From a bacterium (GTDB lineage Bacteria > Zhuqueibacterota > QNDG01): a DNA stretch of 32,173 bases. The position numbers and the translations under genes are program-made. The stretch covers positions 1-32,173 of the forward strand of contig JAGGVB010000091.1 of assembly GCA_021158245.1 (NCBI GenBank). The letters are read 5' to 3'. The notes beneath the pieces were generated by a model. It saw nothing but the letters and a program-made list of their open reading frames with translations, was not told the origin of the DNA and did not search any database. Positions 26,180 through 32,173 of this stretch are shown here, in pieces; position 1 is the first letter of the stretch, and each line of letters opens with the position of its first letter.

Positions 26180-27505
26180 ATGTTAGAAAAACTATTCCAT
26201 CTGAAAGAAAAGGGGGTAAGTGTTAAGATTGAAGTTTTTGGCGGGCTTACAACGTTTCTCACAATGGCCTATATTATTTTTGTAAATCCTGCAGTTCTCT
26301 CAACTGATTTTGCAGGTAATGCCACTGGCCTGTCATTTGATGCTGCTCTTGTGGGAACATGCCTTGCTGCTGCGGTAGCAACATTTATCATGGGAGTTTA
26401 TGCAAATTTCCCCATTGCCCAGGCTCCGGGAATGGGAGAAAACTTCTTTTTTGTAACAGTTGTAATGGCACTCGGTGCAAGAGGTATAACAAATTCGTGG
26501 CAGGTTGCTCTCGGTATTGTATTTATTTCCGGAATTATTTTTCTGCTTCTGTCCCTTCTTAAATTCCGTAAAGCAATTATTGATGCAATAAGCCCCAGCA
26601 TGAAAAACGGAATTGCAGTCGGCATAGGATTTTTTATTGCTTTTATAGGTTTGCGCAACGGAGGGATCATTGTAAAATCTCCGGGCACTGCAGTTGCATT
26701 TAATTCACATATTCTTCAGGCAAATGTTTTAATCTTTCTTTTTGGACTTCTTTTAACTGCAGTTCTGCATACAAGAAGGGTAAAAGGCGCTATATTGTGG
26801 GGTATCGTGGCAACAACAGTTATTGCTCTTGCTGTTGGTAAAGTGCATTTCGAAGGAGTGTTCGGGCTTCCCCATGATCAGGCATTTTTCAAAATGGATA
26901 TTGTCGGAGCTCTTAAGTTCAGCCTTGTGCCGTTTATAGTAATTTTTCTTTTTATGGATATGTTTGATACTGTAGGAACAATTGTCGGAGTATCGGAACA
27001 GGCAGGGCTTATAAAAGATAATACTCTGCCCGGCGGGAACAGGGCTCTTATATCAGATGCAGTTGGAACAGTTATAGGTTCATGTTCAGGTACCAGTACT
27101 GTAACCTCTTTTATTGAGAGCGCTGTGGGCGTGGAGTACGGAGCGAGAACAGGGTTAAGCAGTGTTGTTGTTGCCATACTTTTTCTGCTTGCACTCTTTA
27201 TTAATCCGATTATTGGTATGATTGGCAGGTATTCGCCGATTACTGCACCTGCTCTTGTAATAGTCGGATCTCTTATGATGAGAAATGTAAGAAAAATAGA
27301 ATGGGATGATTTTTCCGAAGCAATACCCGCATTTCTGATTATGATTGGCATTCCTATGAGCTACTCCATTGCAGACGGAATGGCAATGGGATTTATTGCT
27401 TATCCTGTGATAAAGATTTTTTCAGGAAAAGCCAGGGAAGTTCACTGGCTTATATGTGCAGTGGCAGTTCTGTTTATTTTAAGGTATGTGCTGTTTACAG
27501 TTTAG
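26180..27505 (+). CDS. NCS2-family guanine/hypoxanthine-type permease (AzgA-like)
   Basis: 441-aa inner-membrane purine permease of the AzgA branch (COG2252). Opening VSVKIEVFGGLTTFLTMAYI and the motifs QAPGMGENFFFV, FLFMDMFDTVGTIVGVSEQ and SCSGTSTVTSFIESAVGVE are diagnostic; the C-terminal part includes GIPMSYSIADGMAMGFIAYP. Many hydrophobic segments fit a 12-14 helix transporter; length is typical. It has a perfect GGAGG 6 bases before the ATG and ends before a strong terminator, so it is a single-gene unit. Substrate probably guanine, hypoxanthine or adenine; it cannot be resolved further. Confidence 0.95.
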   Translation: MLEKLFHLKEKGVSVKIEVFGGLTTFLTMAYIIFVNPAVLSTDFAGNATGLSFDAALVGTCLAAAVATFIMGVYANFPIAQAPGMGENFFFVTVVMALGARGITNSWQVALGIVFISGIIFLLLSLLKFRKAIIDAISPSMKNGIAVGIGFFIAFIGLRNGGIIVKSPGTAVAFNSHILQANVLIFLFGLLLTAVLHTRRVKGAILWGIVATTVIALAVGKVHFEGVFGLPHDQAFFKMDIVGALKFSLVPFIVIFLFMDMFDTVGTIVGVSEQAGLIKDNTLPGGNRALISDAVGTVIGSCSGTSTVTSFIESAVGVEYGARTGLSSVVVAILFLLALFINPIIGMIGRYSPITAPALVIVGSLMMRNVRKIEWDDFSEAIPAFLIMIGIPMSYSIADGMAMGFIAYPVIKIFSGKAREVHWLICAVAVLFILRYVLFTV

Positions 27506-27530
27506 GCAGGTTTTAACATTAAAAAAAATT

Positions 27531-27569
27531 AAAAGTAGAGCAAATTTGCAAGTTTGCTCTACTTTTTTT
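27531..27569 (+). terminator. Rho-independent terminator after the purine permease
   Basis: A 14-bp perfect stem (left arm AAAAGTAGAGCAAA at 27531-27544, right arm 27553-27566) with an 8-base loop, running into a T7 tract (27563-27569). It starts 25 bases after the permease stop. The A-rich left edge could also allow some termination from the other side, but no minus-strand gene needs it. Confidence 0.92.
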
Positions 27570-27603
27570 GGATGTCAGTATTGATTTTTTTGAGAAAAAA
27601 TAC

Positions 27604-27631
27604 TTGCATTTTTAAGAAATCATTGTAAATT
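27604..27631 (+). promoter_or_regulatory. Candidate promoter of the dtxR-feoAB unit
   Basis: TTGCAT (27604-27609) and TAAATT (27626-27631) are separated by 16 bases, about 50 bases upstream of the regulator's start and after the terminator. This fits a sigma-70-type promoter. Confidence 0.5.
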
Positions 27632-27644
27632 TAGTCGTGTCTAA
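27631..27644. promoter_or_regulatory. Candidate DtxR-family operator
   Basis: TTAGTCGTGTCTAA is an interrupted palindrome with TTAG/CTAA arms, like the TTAGG...CCTAA boxes bound by DtxR/IdeR-type repressors. It directly follows the -10 element. A second, weaker dyad (GTTA...TAAC, ~27649-27664) lies downstream. Binding by the adjacent regulator under iron-replete conditions is inferred. Confidence 0.5.
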
Positions 27645-27680
27645 CTTTGTTATGTGAAACTAACTAATTAAGGTTCTGTA

Positions 27681-28061
27681 ATGAAAAGCAACCTTTCGCC
27701 CAATATGGAAGACTATTTAAAAACAGTTCATACTCTGCAGCTTGAAAAAGGAGCTGTAAGGATTAAAGATATTGCATCAAGAATGGGAATATCAATGCCG
27801 AGTGTCTCTTCTGCTATGAAAAATTTAATCAATCAGGGCTTTGTGTGCCACCCCCGCTATGATCTGGTGAAACTAACAACAGAGGGGGTGTTCCTTGCAG
27901 AACAACTTGAGAGAAGATTTATTATTATTAAATCGTTTTTATCGGATATTTTAAAAATTGATCTGGAAATTGCTGAGAAAGATACATGCCAGATTGAACA
28001 CAGAATCAGTCCGGAGACTGTAAAACAGATGGAAAATTTCCTTAAATTAAAAAAAATATAG
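27681..28061 (+). CDS. DtxR/MntR-family metal-dependent repressor
   Basis: 126-aa two-domain regulator without an SH3-like third domain. Winged helix ~1-70: MEDYLKTVHTL, RIKDIASRMGISMPSVSSAMKNL. Dimerisation and metal domain: DTCQIEHRISPETVKQM. By alignment to DtxR, likely primary-site ligands are D11, C103, E106 and H107. The usual ancillary-site His and Glu appear as F80 and K84, so only one metal site may be present. It precedes feoA by 34 bases and probably represses its own feo operon when Fe(II) is plentiful. The palindrome at 27631 is the candidate site. Confidence 0.92.
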   Translation: MKSNLSPNMEDYLKTVHTLQLEKGAVRIKDIASRMGISMPSVSSAMKNLINQGFVCHPRYDLVKLTTEGVFLAEQLERRFIIIKSFLSDILKIDLEIAEKDTCQIEHRISPETVKQMENFLKLKKI

Positions 28062-28095
28062 TTCATGATATAATTGATGACAGGAATCAGAAGAA

Positions 28096-28329
28096 ATGGA
28101 TTTAATTACACTGGAACAGGCAGAAAAGAACACTGAGTGGACTGTTAAAAAAATAGACGGCGGAGTAACGGTAAGGCGTAGGCTGAACCAGATGGGTATT
28201 CACCTCGGCGATGTGGTAGTAGTCAGAAGAAGCGGTATTATGGGCGGTCCCCTTCTTGTTGAAGTACACGGAAGCGAAGTTGCAATCGGCAGGGGAATGG
28301 CAAAAAAAATTATTGTGAGTAGAGAATGA
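28096..28329 (+). CDS. feoA: Ferrous iron transport protein FeoA
   Basis: 77-aa SH3-like protein that acts with FeoB in Fe(II) uptake. Typical features are the RRRLNQMGIHLGDVVVVRRSG segment split around the Met-Gly pair, GGPLLVEVHGSEVAIGRGMA and the C-terminal KKIIV strand. The stop overlaps the feoB start (ATGA). Length is normal. Confidence 0.95.
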   Translation: MDLITLEQAEKNTEWTVKKIDGGVTVRRRLNQMGIHLGDVVVVRRSGIMGGPLLVEVHGSEVAIGRGMAKKIIVSRE

Positions 28330-30284
28330 TGGATTTAAACAATAAATCAGATCAAGAGTTTGATTTTAATATTGTTCTTGTGGGACAGCCGAACTGCGGT
28401 AAGAGTACTATTTTTAATGAGGTAGCAGGTTATCGTTCCATATCTTCAAATTTCCCGGGTGCAACAATCCAATATACAAAAAGTAGAGTAAGGGTAGGCG
28501 GTGAAGTATGCGCGCTTGTGGATCTTCCGGGGATATATTCTCTTTCCTCCTTTGATGAAGCAGAAAGAGTCAGTCAGCAGTATCTCATAAATGGGCCTGT
28601 TGATGTTATTGTAAACGTAATAGATGCTTCCCTTCTCGGCCGAAGCCTTGAACTGACTTTGCAGCTTCTTGATCTTAAAATTCCCATGGTAGTATGCCTT
28701 AACATGATAGATGAGGCCGAGAAAAAGGGTATATTTATTGATACTTCCGAATTGTCAAAAAAATTGGGAGTGGTTGTTGTTACAACAGTTGCTTCAAGAG
28801 GCAGGGGTATAGATAATCTTTTCAAAAGTGTAGTTGAAACAGCGGAGAAAGGTACTACCGGGAATATAATTAAAAACAGCAGGGATGTTGAAATAATAAT
28901 TGCAAAGCTTGCAGGAATACTTAAAGACAGCCTTGATTCTTCTCTGCCTTTTCTCGGAAGGCTTCTTGCTGTAAAATTACTTGAGAATGATCCTTTTTTT
29001 GTTGATTACATAAATCAATCTCATCCCGAGTTAACAAAAGCCATTGAGGATTTTCAGAAGGAACTTTCCAGAACGCATGGACGGCCTTCAGATGCAGTTA
29101 TGAACGGTGAGCGTCATGCATTATCCCTGACACTATTCGAGGAAGTAACACGTCTTGGCAAACCGAAAAAAGACTGGCGAAAGAGTGTTGACAAAGTATT
29201 GATGCATAATGTGTGGGGATATTTTTTCCTGGTTTTGTTTTTATTTATTTTTTTTAACACAATATTCCGGTTTGGAGCTCTTATAGAAGCGCCGATGATG
29301 GCACTTGTTGAACAGGGAGTAAAAGAAACAGCCAGGATGTTCGGCTCAGGCTCTATGGCCGCAATGGTATCCGGCGCTGTAATTAATGGCTTTGGCGGAG
29401 GCCTTGCAATTATACTTCCATACCTTTTTCCGTTTTTGTTCGGCCTTGCACTTCTTGAGGACATTGGTTACCTGCCCCGTGTTGCATTCCTGATGGATGC
29501 TTTTATGCATAAAATCGGGCTGCACGGAAAAGCAGTAATACCTGCTGTAATAGGTTATGGCTGCAATGTTCCTGCAATTATGGCTACAAGGATTCTTGAA
29601 TCGCCGAGAGACAGATTTATAGCAAGTTTAATTGCAGCAATGGTTCCGTGTGCAGCAAGAATGACTATTATAATGGGGCTTGTTGGATTTTATCTCGGAG
29701 GTACTGCTGCAATGCTGATTTATCTTCTTAACCTAATTGTAATCAGTATTTCAGGTAGAGTACTTTCAAAGCTTCTGCCTGAGGTAACTCCGGGTATGCT
29801 GCTTGAGATACCTCAGTATCAGATTCCGAGAATAGAAACTCTTTTGCAGAAAACGTGGCTGCGATTAAAGGAATTTATTTTTATTGCATGGCCCCTTCTT
29901 GTAGGCGGAAGTATTATTCTGGGTTTTATTGAATATTTTAATTTCAGTATGCTTATAAATAAAATGTTATCCCCCATTACATGGATTCTCGGGCTTCCTT
30001 CTCAAACAGGAATAACATTGATATTCGGTGTGTTCAAAAAAGAGCTTTCAATGCTTATGCTTTTTCAGGCAATGGGAACCCGGGATCTGCTTACAGTTAT
30101 GACTTATGGGCAGATACTTGTGTTTACTGTTTTTATTGTGTTCTATGTTCCCTGTGTTGCAACAATAGGAGCGCTATATAAAGCAATCGGCTCTAAGCGT
30201 ATGATTTTGATAACTGTTTTTACTTTCATTCTTGCTCTTGTAATAGGATTCCTTACCCGTGTCCTTACGTGGGTTGTGTGGTAA
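28326..30284 (+). CDS. feoB: Ferrous iron transporter FeoB
   Basis: 652-aa inner-membrane Fe(II) transporter with an N-terminal G domain. G1 GQPNCGKSTIFN, G3 VDLPGIYSLSS and G4 CLNMIDEA are visible, with a helical linker to ~290. The membrane part carries both gate motifs: LLEDIGYLPRVAFLMDAFMH, VIGYGCNVPAIMATRIL, PCAARMTIIMG, and FGVFKKELSMLMLFQAMG in the second half. It is shorter than E. coli FeoB (773 aa) but complete by motif content. ATG at 28326 overlaps feoA; the next ATG (28329) is an equally possible start. No clear terminator follows. Confidence 0.97.
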   Translation: MMDLNNKSDQEFDFNIVLVGQPNCGKSTIFNEVAGYRSISSNFPGATIQYTKSRVRVGGEVCALVDLPGIYSLSSFDEAERVSQQYLINGPVDVIVNVIDASLLGRSLELTLQLLDLKIPMVVCLNMIDEAEKKGIFIDTSELSKKLGVVVVTTVASRGRGIDNLFKSVVETAEKGTTGNIIKNSRDVEIIIAKLAGILKDSLDSSLPFLGRLLAVKLLENDPFFVDYINQSHPELTKAIEDFQKELSRTHGRPSDAVMNGERHALSLTLFEEVTRLGKPKKDWRKSVDKVLMHNVWGYFFLVLFLFIFFNTIFRFGALIEAPMMALVEQGVKETARMFGSGSMAAMVSGAVINGFGGGLAIILPYLFPFLFGLALLEDIGYLPRVAFLMDAFMHKIGLHGKAVIPAVIGYGCNVPAIMATRILESPRDRFIASLIAAMVPCAARMTIIMGLVGFYLGGTAAMLIYLLNLIVISISGRVLSKLLPEVTPGMLLEIPQYQIPRIETLLQKTWLRLKEFIFIAWPLLVGGSIILGFIEYFNFSMLINKMLSPITWILGLPSQTGITLIFGVFKKELSMLMLFQAMGTRDLLTVMTYGQILVFTVFIVFYVPCVATIGALYKAIGSKRMILITVFTFILALVIGFLTRVLTWVVW

Positions 30285-30408
30285 AATATTTATTTAGTTG
30301 TATTGGTTTTAAAAAAATATTACTTACTATTACAAGGTCGCGTGACAATCTTATAGACGAAAAGGCGATTAAATTTTTGTTAGAAATATTTAGGAAGTTA
30401 CTATTTAT

Positions 30409-30435
30409 GTCATTCCTGCGGAAGCAGGAATCCAG
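30409..30435. repeat. REP-like palindrome, copy B (left of GIY-YIG gene)
   Basis: GTC, 8-bp stem (ATTCCTGC with GCAGGAAT), GGAA tetraloop, then CCAG. Inverted relative to copy C at 30744-30770, which it matches at 24 of 27 positions. Confidence 0.85.
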
Positions 30436-30455
30436 AAAAGTCTGTAAAAATAGAG

Positions 30456-30743
30456 ATGAAGATATATTATGTTTACATATTGGCAAGTAAGAGGAATGGA
30501 ACACTTTACATAGGAGTAACTAACAATCTTGCCAGAAGAGTGTATGAACACAAGGAAAACAAAGTTTCTGGATTTACATCAAAATATAATGTGCATAAAC
30601 TTGTTTATTTTGAAGAAAGTTTTGATATTACTAGTGCGATAAATCGGGAGAAGCAGCTTAAGAAGTGGAAGAGAAAGTGGAAATTAGAATTAATAGAGAA
30701 GTATAACCCAAATTGGAAGGATTTGTACGAAGATATAAAATAA
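30456..30743 (+). CDS. GIY-YIG domain endonuclease, small stand-alone
   Basis: 95 aa, essentially one GIY-YIG nuclease domain (UvrC/homing-endonuclease N-domain fold). Motifs: YYVYIL paired with LYIGVT (GIY and YIG), conserved Arg in NLARRVYEHKE, and catalytic Glu E65 in INREKQLKKWKR. Small proteins of this type are widespread, multicopy and of unknown role. The gene is bracketed by inverted REP-like palindromes whose inner edges lie 20 bases before the ATG and exactly at its stop. That makes a 362-bp unit and suggests the gene moves with, or acts on, these repeats. Confidence 0.92.
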   Translation: MKIYYVYILASKRNGTLYIGVTNNLARRVYEHKENKVSGFTSKYNVHKLVYFEESFDITSAINREKQLKKWKRKWKLELIEKYNPNWKDLYEDIK

Positions 30744-30770
30744 CTGGATGCCTGCTTTCGCAGGCATGAC
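30744..30770. repeat. REP-like palindrome, copy C (right of GIY-YIG gene)
   Basis: Reverse orientation: CTGG, stem arms ATGCCTGC and GCAGGCAT (an ATGCCTGC stem on the complementary strand, closed by GAAA), then GAC. One stem pair is T-A in copy B and G-C here, preserving the fold. Confidence 0.85.
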
Positions 30771-30798
30771 AAGTTGGGGTATATAACGGAAAAGTCCC

Positions 30799-31809
30799 AT
30801 GAAAGAAGCAAAATTATATAAAAAAAATTCTGACGGATCTGTTACGTGTCTGACATGTGCGCATAAGTGCAGAATTGCTGGTGGAAAGAGGGGAATCTGC
30901 AGAGTCAGGGAAAACAGAGATTCCCGCTTGTACACCTTAGTATATGGCAATCCTGTTGCCACGCATATTGATCCAATTGAGAAAAAACCGCTGTTTCATT
31001 TTCTCCCTGGTTCTTCTGCTTTTTCTATTGCAACTGTGGGATGCAATATGCACTGCTTAAACTGCCAGAATGCTGATATATCTCAGGCAGGGCCTGAACC
31101 AGGCAGTGGATTTTCCGATGTTCCTCCGGAAGATATTGTAAACTCTGCTCTGCAGAGAGGGTGCGGCGCAATTGCTTACACATATACCGAACCTGCAATA
31201 TTTTTTGATTATGCATATGATATTTCCCTGCTTGCACATAAAGAAGGGATAAAAAATATTTTTATTACCAACGGATTCTGGTCAGAAGAAGCATTAAAAG
31301 AGATAGCACCGTTTATGCACGGTGCAAATGTTGACCTCAAGTTTTTCAAAGATGAAATGTATAAAAAGATATGCGGCGCAAGTCTTAAACCTGTCCTTGA
31401 TACAATCATAAGAATGAAAGAATTCGGTGTGTGGGTGGAACTTACTACCCTTATTATCCCCGGACTGAATGATTCTGCTGAAGAACTTAAAAAGATTGCA
31501 GAATTCATAGTATCAGTTGATAAATCAATCCCCTGGCACATAAGCAGATTTTATCCCACATACAAAATGAATGATATTCCTCCCACTCCTGCTGATACAC
31601 TTAAGAATGCCAGGGAGATCGGGTTTGAGGCAGGGCTCAGATTTGTTTATACGGGAAATATCCCCGGAGACACAGGAGAGAATACATTCTGCCCTTCGTG
31701 CGGAAGAGAACTTATTTCAAGGTACGGATTTTCTGTCGGAAATATTAATATTGAACATGGAAAATGCAGATGGTGCGGAGAAAAAATTGAAGGGGTGTGG
31801 GGAAAGTGA
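30799..31809 (+). CDS. AmmeMemoRadiSam-system radical SAM enzyme
   Basis: 336-aa radical SAM protein of the AmrS/PflA-like family. N-terminal cysteines C17, C20, C24 and C34 (TCAHKCRIAGGKRGICRVR) precede the [4Fe-4S]-binding CxxxCxxC with C82, C86 and C89 (TVGCNMHCLNCQN). The body has AYTYTEPAIFFDYAYD, the family motif NVDLKFF and HISRFYPTYKMND. A C-terminal zinc-type pair (FCPSCGREL and CRWCGEK) closes the protein. This class occurs with AMMECR1 and Memo proteins, neither of which is in the window; the modification it performs is unknown. It begins 28 bases after the right REP-like copy. Confidence 0.93.
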   Translation: MKEAKLYKKNSDGSVTCLTCAHKCRIAGGKRGICRVRENRDSRLYTLVYGNPVATHIDPIEKKPLFHFLPGSSAFSIATVGCNMHCLNCQNADISQAGPEPGSGFSDVPPEDIVNSALQRGCGAIAYTYTEPAIFFDYAYDISLLAHKEGIKNIFITNGFWSEEALKEIAPFMHGANVDLKFFKDEMYKKICGASLKPVLDTIIRMKEFGVWVELTTLIIPGLNDSAEELKKIAEFIVSVDKSIPWHISRFYPTYKMNDIPPTPADTLKNAREIGFEAGLRFVYTGNIPGDTGENTFCPSCGRELISRYGFSVGNINIEHGKCRWCGEKIEGVWGK

Positions 31810-31873
31810 TTATAGATGTTATTTTACTGAAAAATCAATAACAGATTAATCCGGAAAAAAGAGGAAAGTAAAA

Positions 31874-32173
31874 ATGGAACAGAGAAGAAGAGAGAAATCA
31901 AGAGCAGGTTCGGTTATAGTGGGGTTTTTTATAGGTGTTCTTTTTACCGTATTTGTAATGTTTCTGTTTATAAGATATGCCATGGCTCATCCGAAAACAG
32001 TACTGGTTCATGCAGGCAGGATAGGAGTTCAGCAGATAGCTGTAAAAACAGTTGAATCAGTGCCAAAGGAGTATCTCGGCAGAAAACAGGATGAGATTGC
32101 TGCAAGTGTGCAGAATTTTGCAGATGCCTTATCCAAAAATAAAATTTCTCAGGAACAGATGAGAATGCTTGCA
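31874..32173 (+). CDS. Single-pass membrane protein, 3'-truncated by window edge
   Basis: The frame starts at ATG 31874 with GAGGAAAG upstream and stays open for 100 codons to the end of the window. A basic N-terminus (MEQRRREKSRAGS) precedes one hydrophobic helix (~14-35: VIVGFFIGVLFTVFVMFLF). A hydrophilic, probably helical exterior part follows (VKTVESVPKEYLGRKQDEI, ADALSKNKISQEQ). Orientation by the positive-inside rule is N-in. Not recognised. It follows the radical SAM gene by 64 bases. Confidence 0.72.
   Translation, partial: MEQRRREKSRAGSVIVGFFIGVLFTVFVMFLFIRYAMAHPKTVLVHAGRIGVQQIAVKTVESVPKEYLGRKQDEIAASVQNFADALSKNKISQEQMRMLA

Noticed and set aside
26878-27351. 157-codon minus-strand open frame in the purine permease
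   Set aside because: Antisense to a well-supported transporter; low-complexity Ile/Thr/Pro-rich product.
30269-30490. Short plus-strand frame across the feoB end and the REP-like repeat
   Set aside because: Its product is a read-through of the palindrome (FLRKQESR); such frames appear wherever this repeat occurs.

Overview
This AT-rich 32 kb window comes from a motile, probably Gram-negative (diderm) bacterium. Support for that: a periplasmic propeller-type sensor kinase with a cleavable signal peptide, a complete chemotaxis core, a ferrous-iron uptake operon and REP-like dispersed palindromes. The mix of CheX phosphatases, HDOD proteins, a Bacteroidetes-style two-component propeller sensor and an archaeal-type aspartate-semialdehyde dehydrogenase suggests the FCB superphylum or a neighbouring candidate phylum. 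The taxon cannot be fixed from the sequence alone.

Region 1 (1-8884, all +) is a chemotaxis operon: a 5'-truncated methyl-accepting chemotaxis protein, a protein with a likely degenerate receiver, a CheY-like receiver, CheA (without a recognisable P2 domain), CheR, an HDOD protein, CheB, two tandem CheX-type phosphatases and a small exported protein. CheW and CheD are not in the window.

Region 2 (8913-22252, all +) is a dense phosphorelay block, much of it joined by ATGA or short overlaps. It holds a 1410-aa cytosolic hybrid kinase, a receiver fused to what looks like a histidine-less HPt domain, a receiver-first histidine kinase, a single receiver, and a 1585-aa membrane hybrid kinase with a 14-blade two-component propeller. 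After these come a receiver with a four-cysteine tail, a 64-aa Cys-rich protein and a second HDOD protein. Both large kinases end REC-REC-HPt, so several phosphoryl routes and free receivers are produced together, directly downstream of the chemotaxis genes. The likely logic is integration of intracellular and periplasmic cues with motility or HDOD-controlled outputs.

Region 3 (22253-24864, -) is a two-gene unit, asd then a class I/II aminotransferase, with a promoter and a rho-independent terminator.

Region 4 (24865-26160) is a repeat-rich scar. It has a 92-bp inverted-repeat element, a GNRA-capped palindrome, a 652-bp unit with an N-terminal-only IS110-type transposase between inverted ends, and a fragment of a FISGS-type Rossmann gene. 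Near-identical 23-bp direct repeats bracket most of it.

Region 5 (26180-30284, +) has a guanine/hypoxanthine-type NCS2 permease with a strong terminator, then a DtxR-family regulator with a candidate operator on its promoter, feoA and feoB (Fe(II) uptake).

Region 6 (30409-32173, +) has a small GIY-YIG endonuclease gene bracketed by inverted copies of a REP-like palindrome, an AmmeMemoRadiSam-type radical SAM enzyme, and the start of a single-pass membrane protein cut by the window edge.
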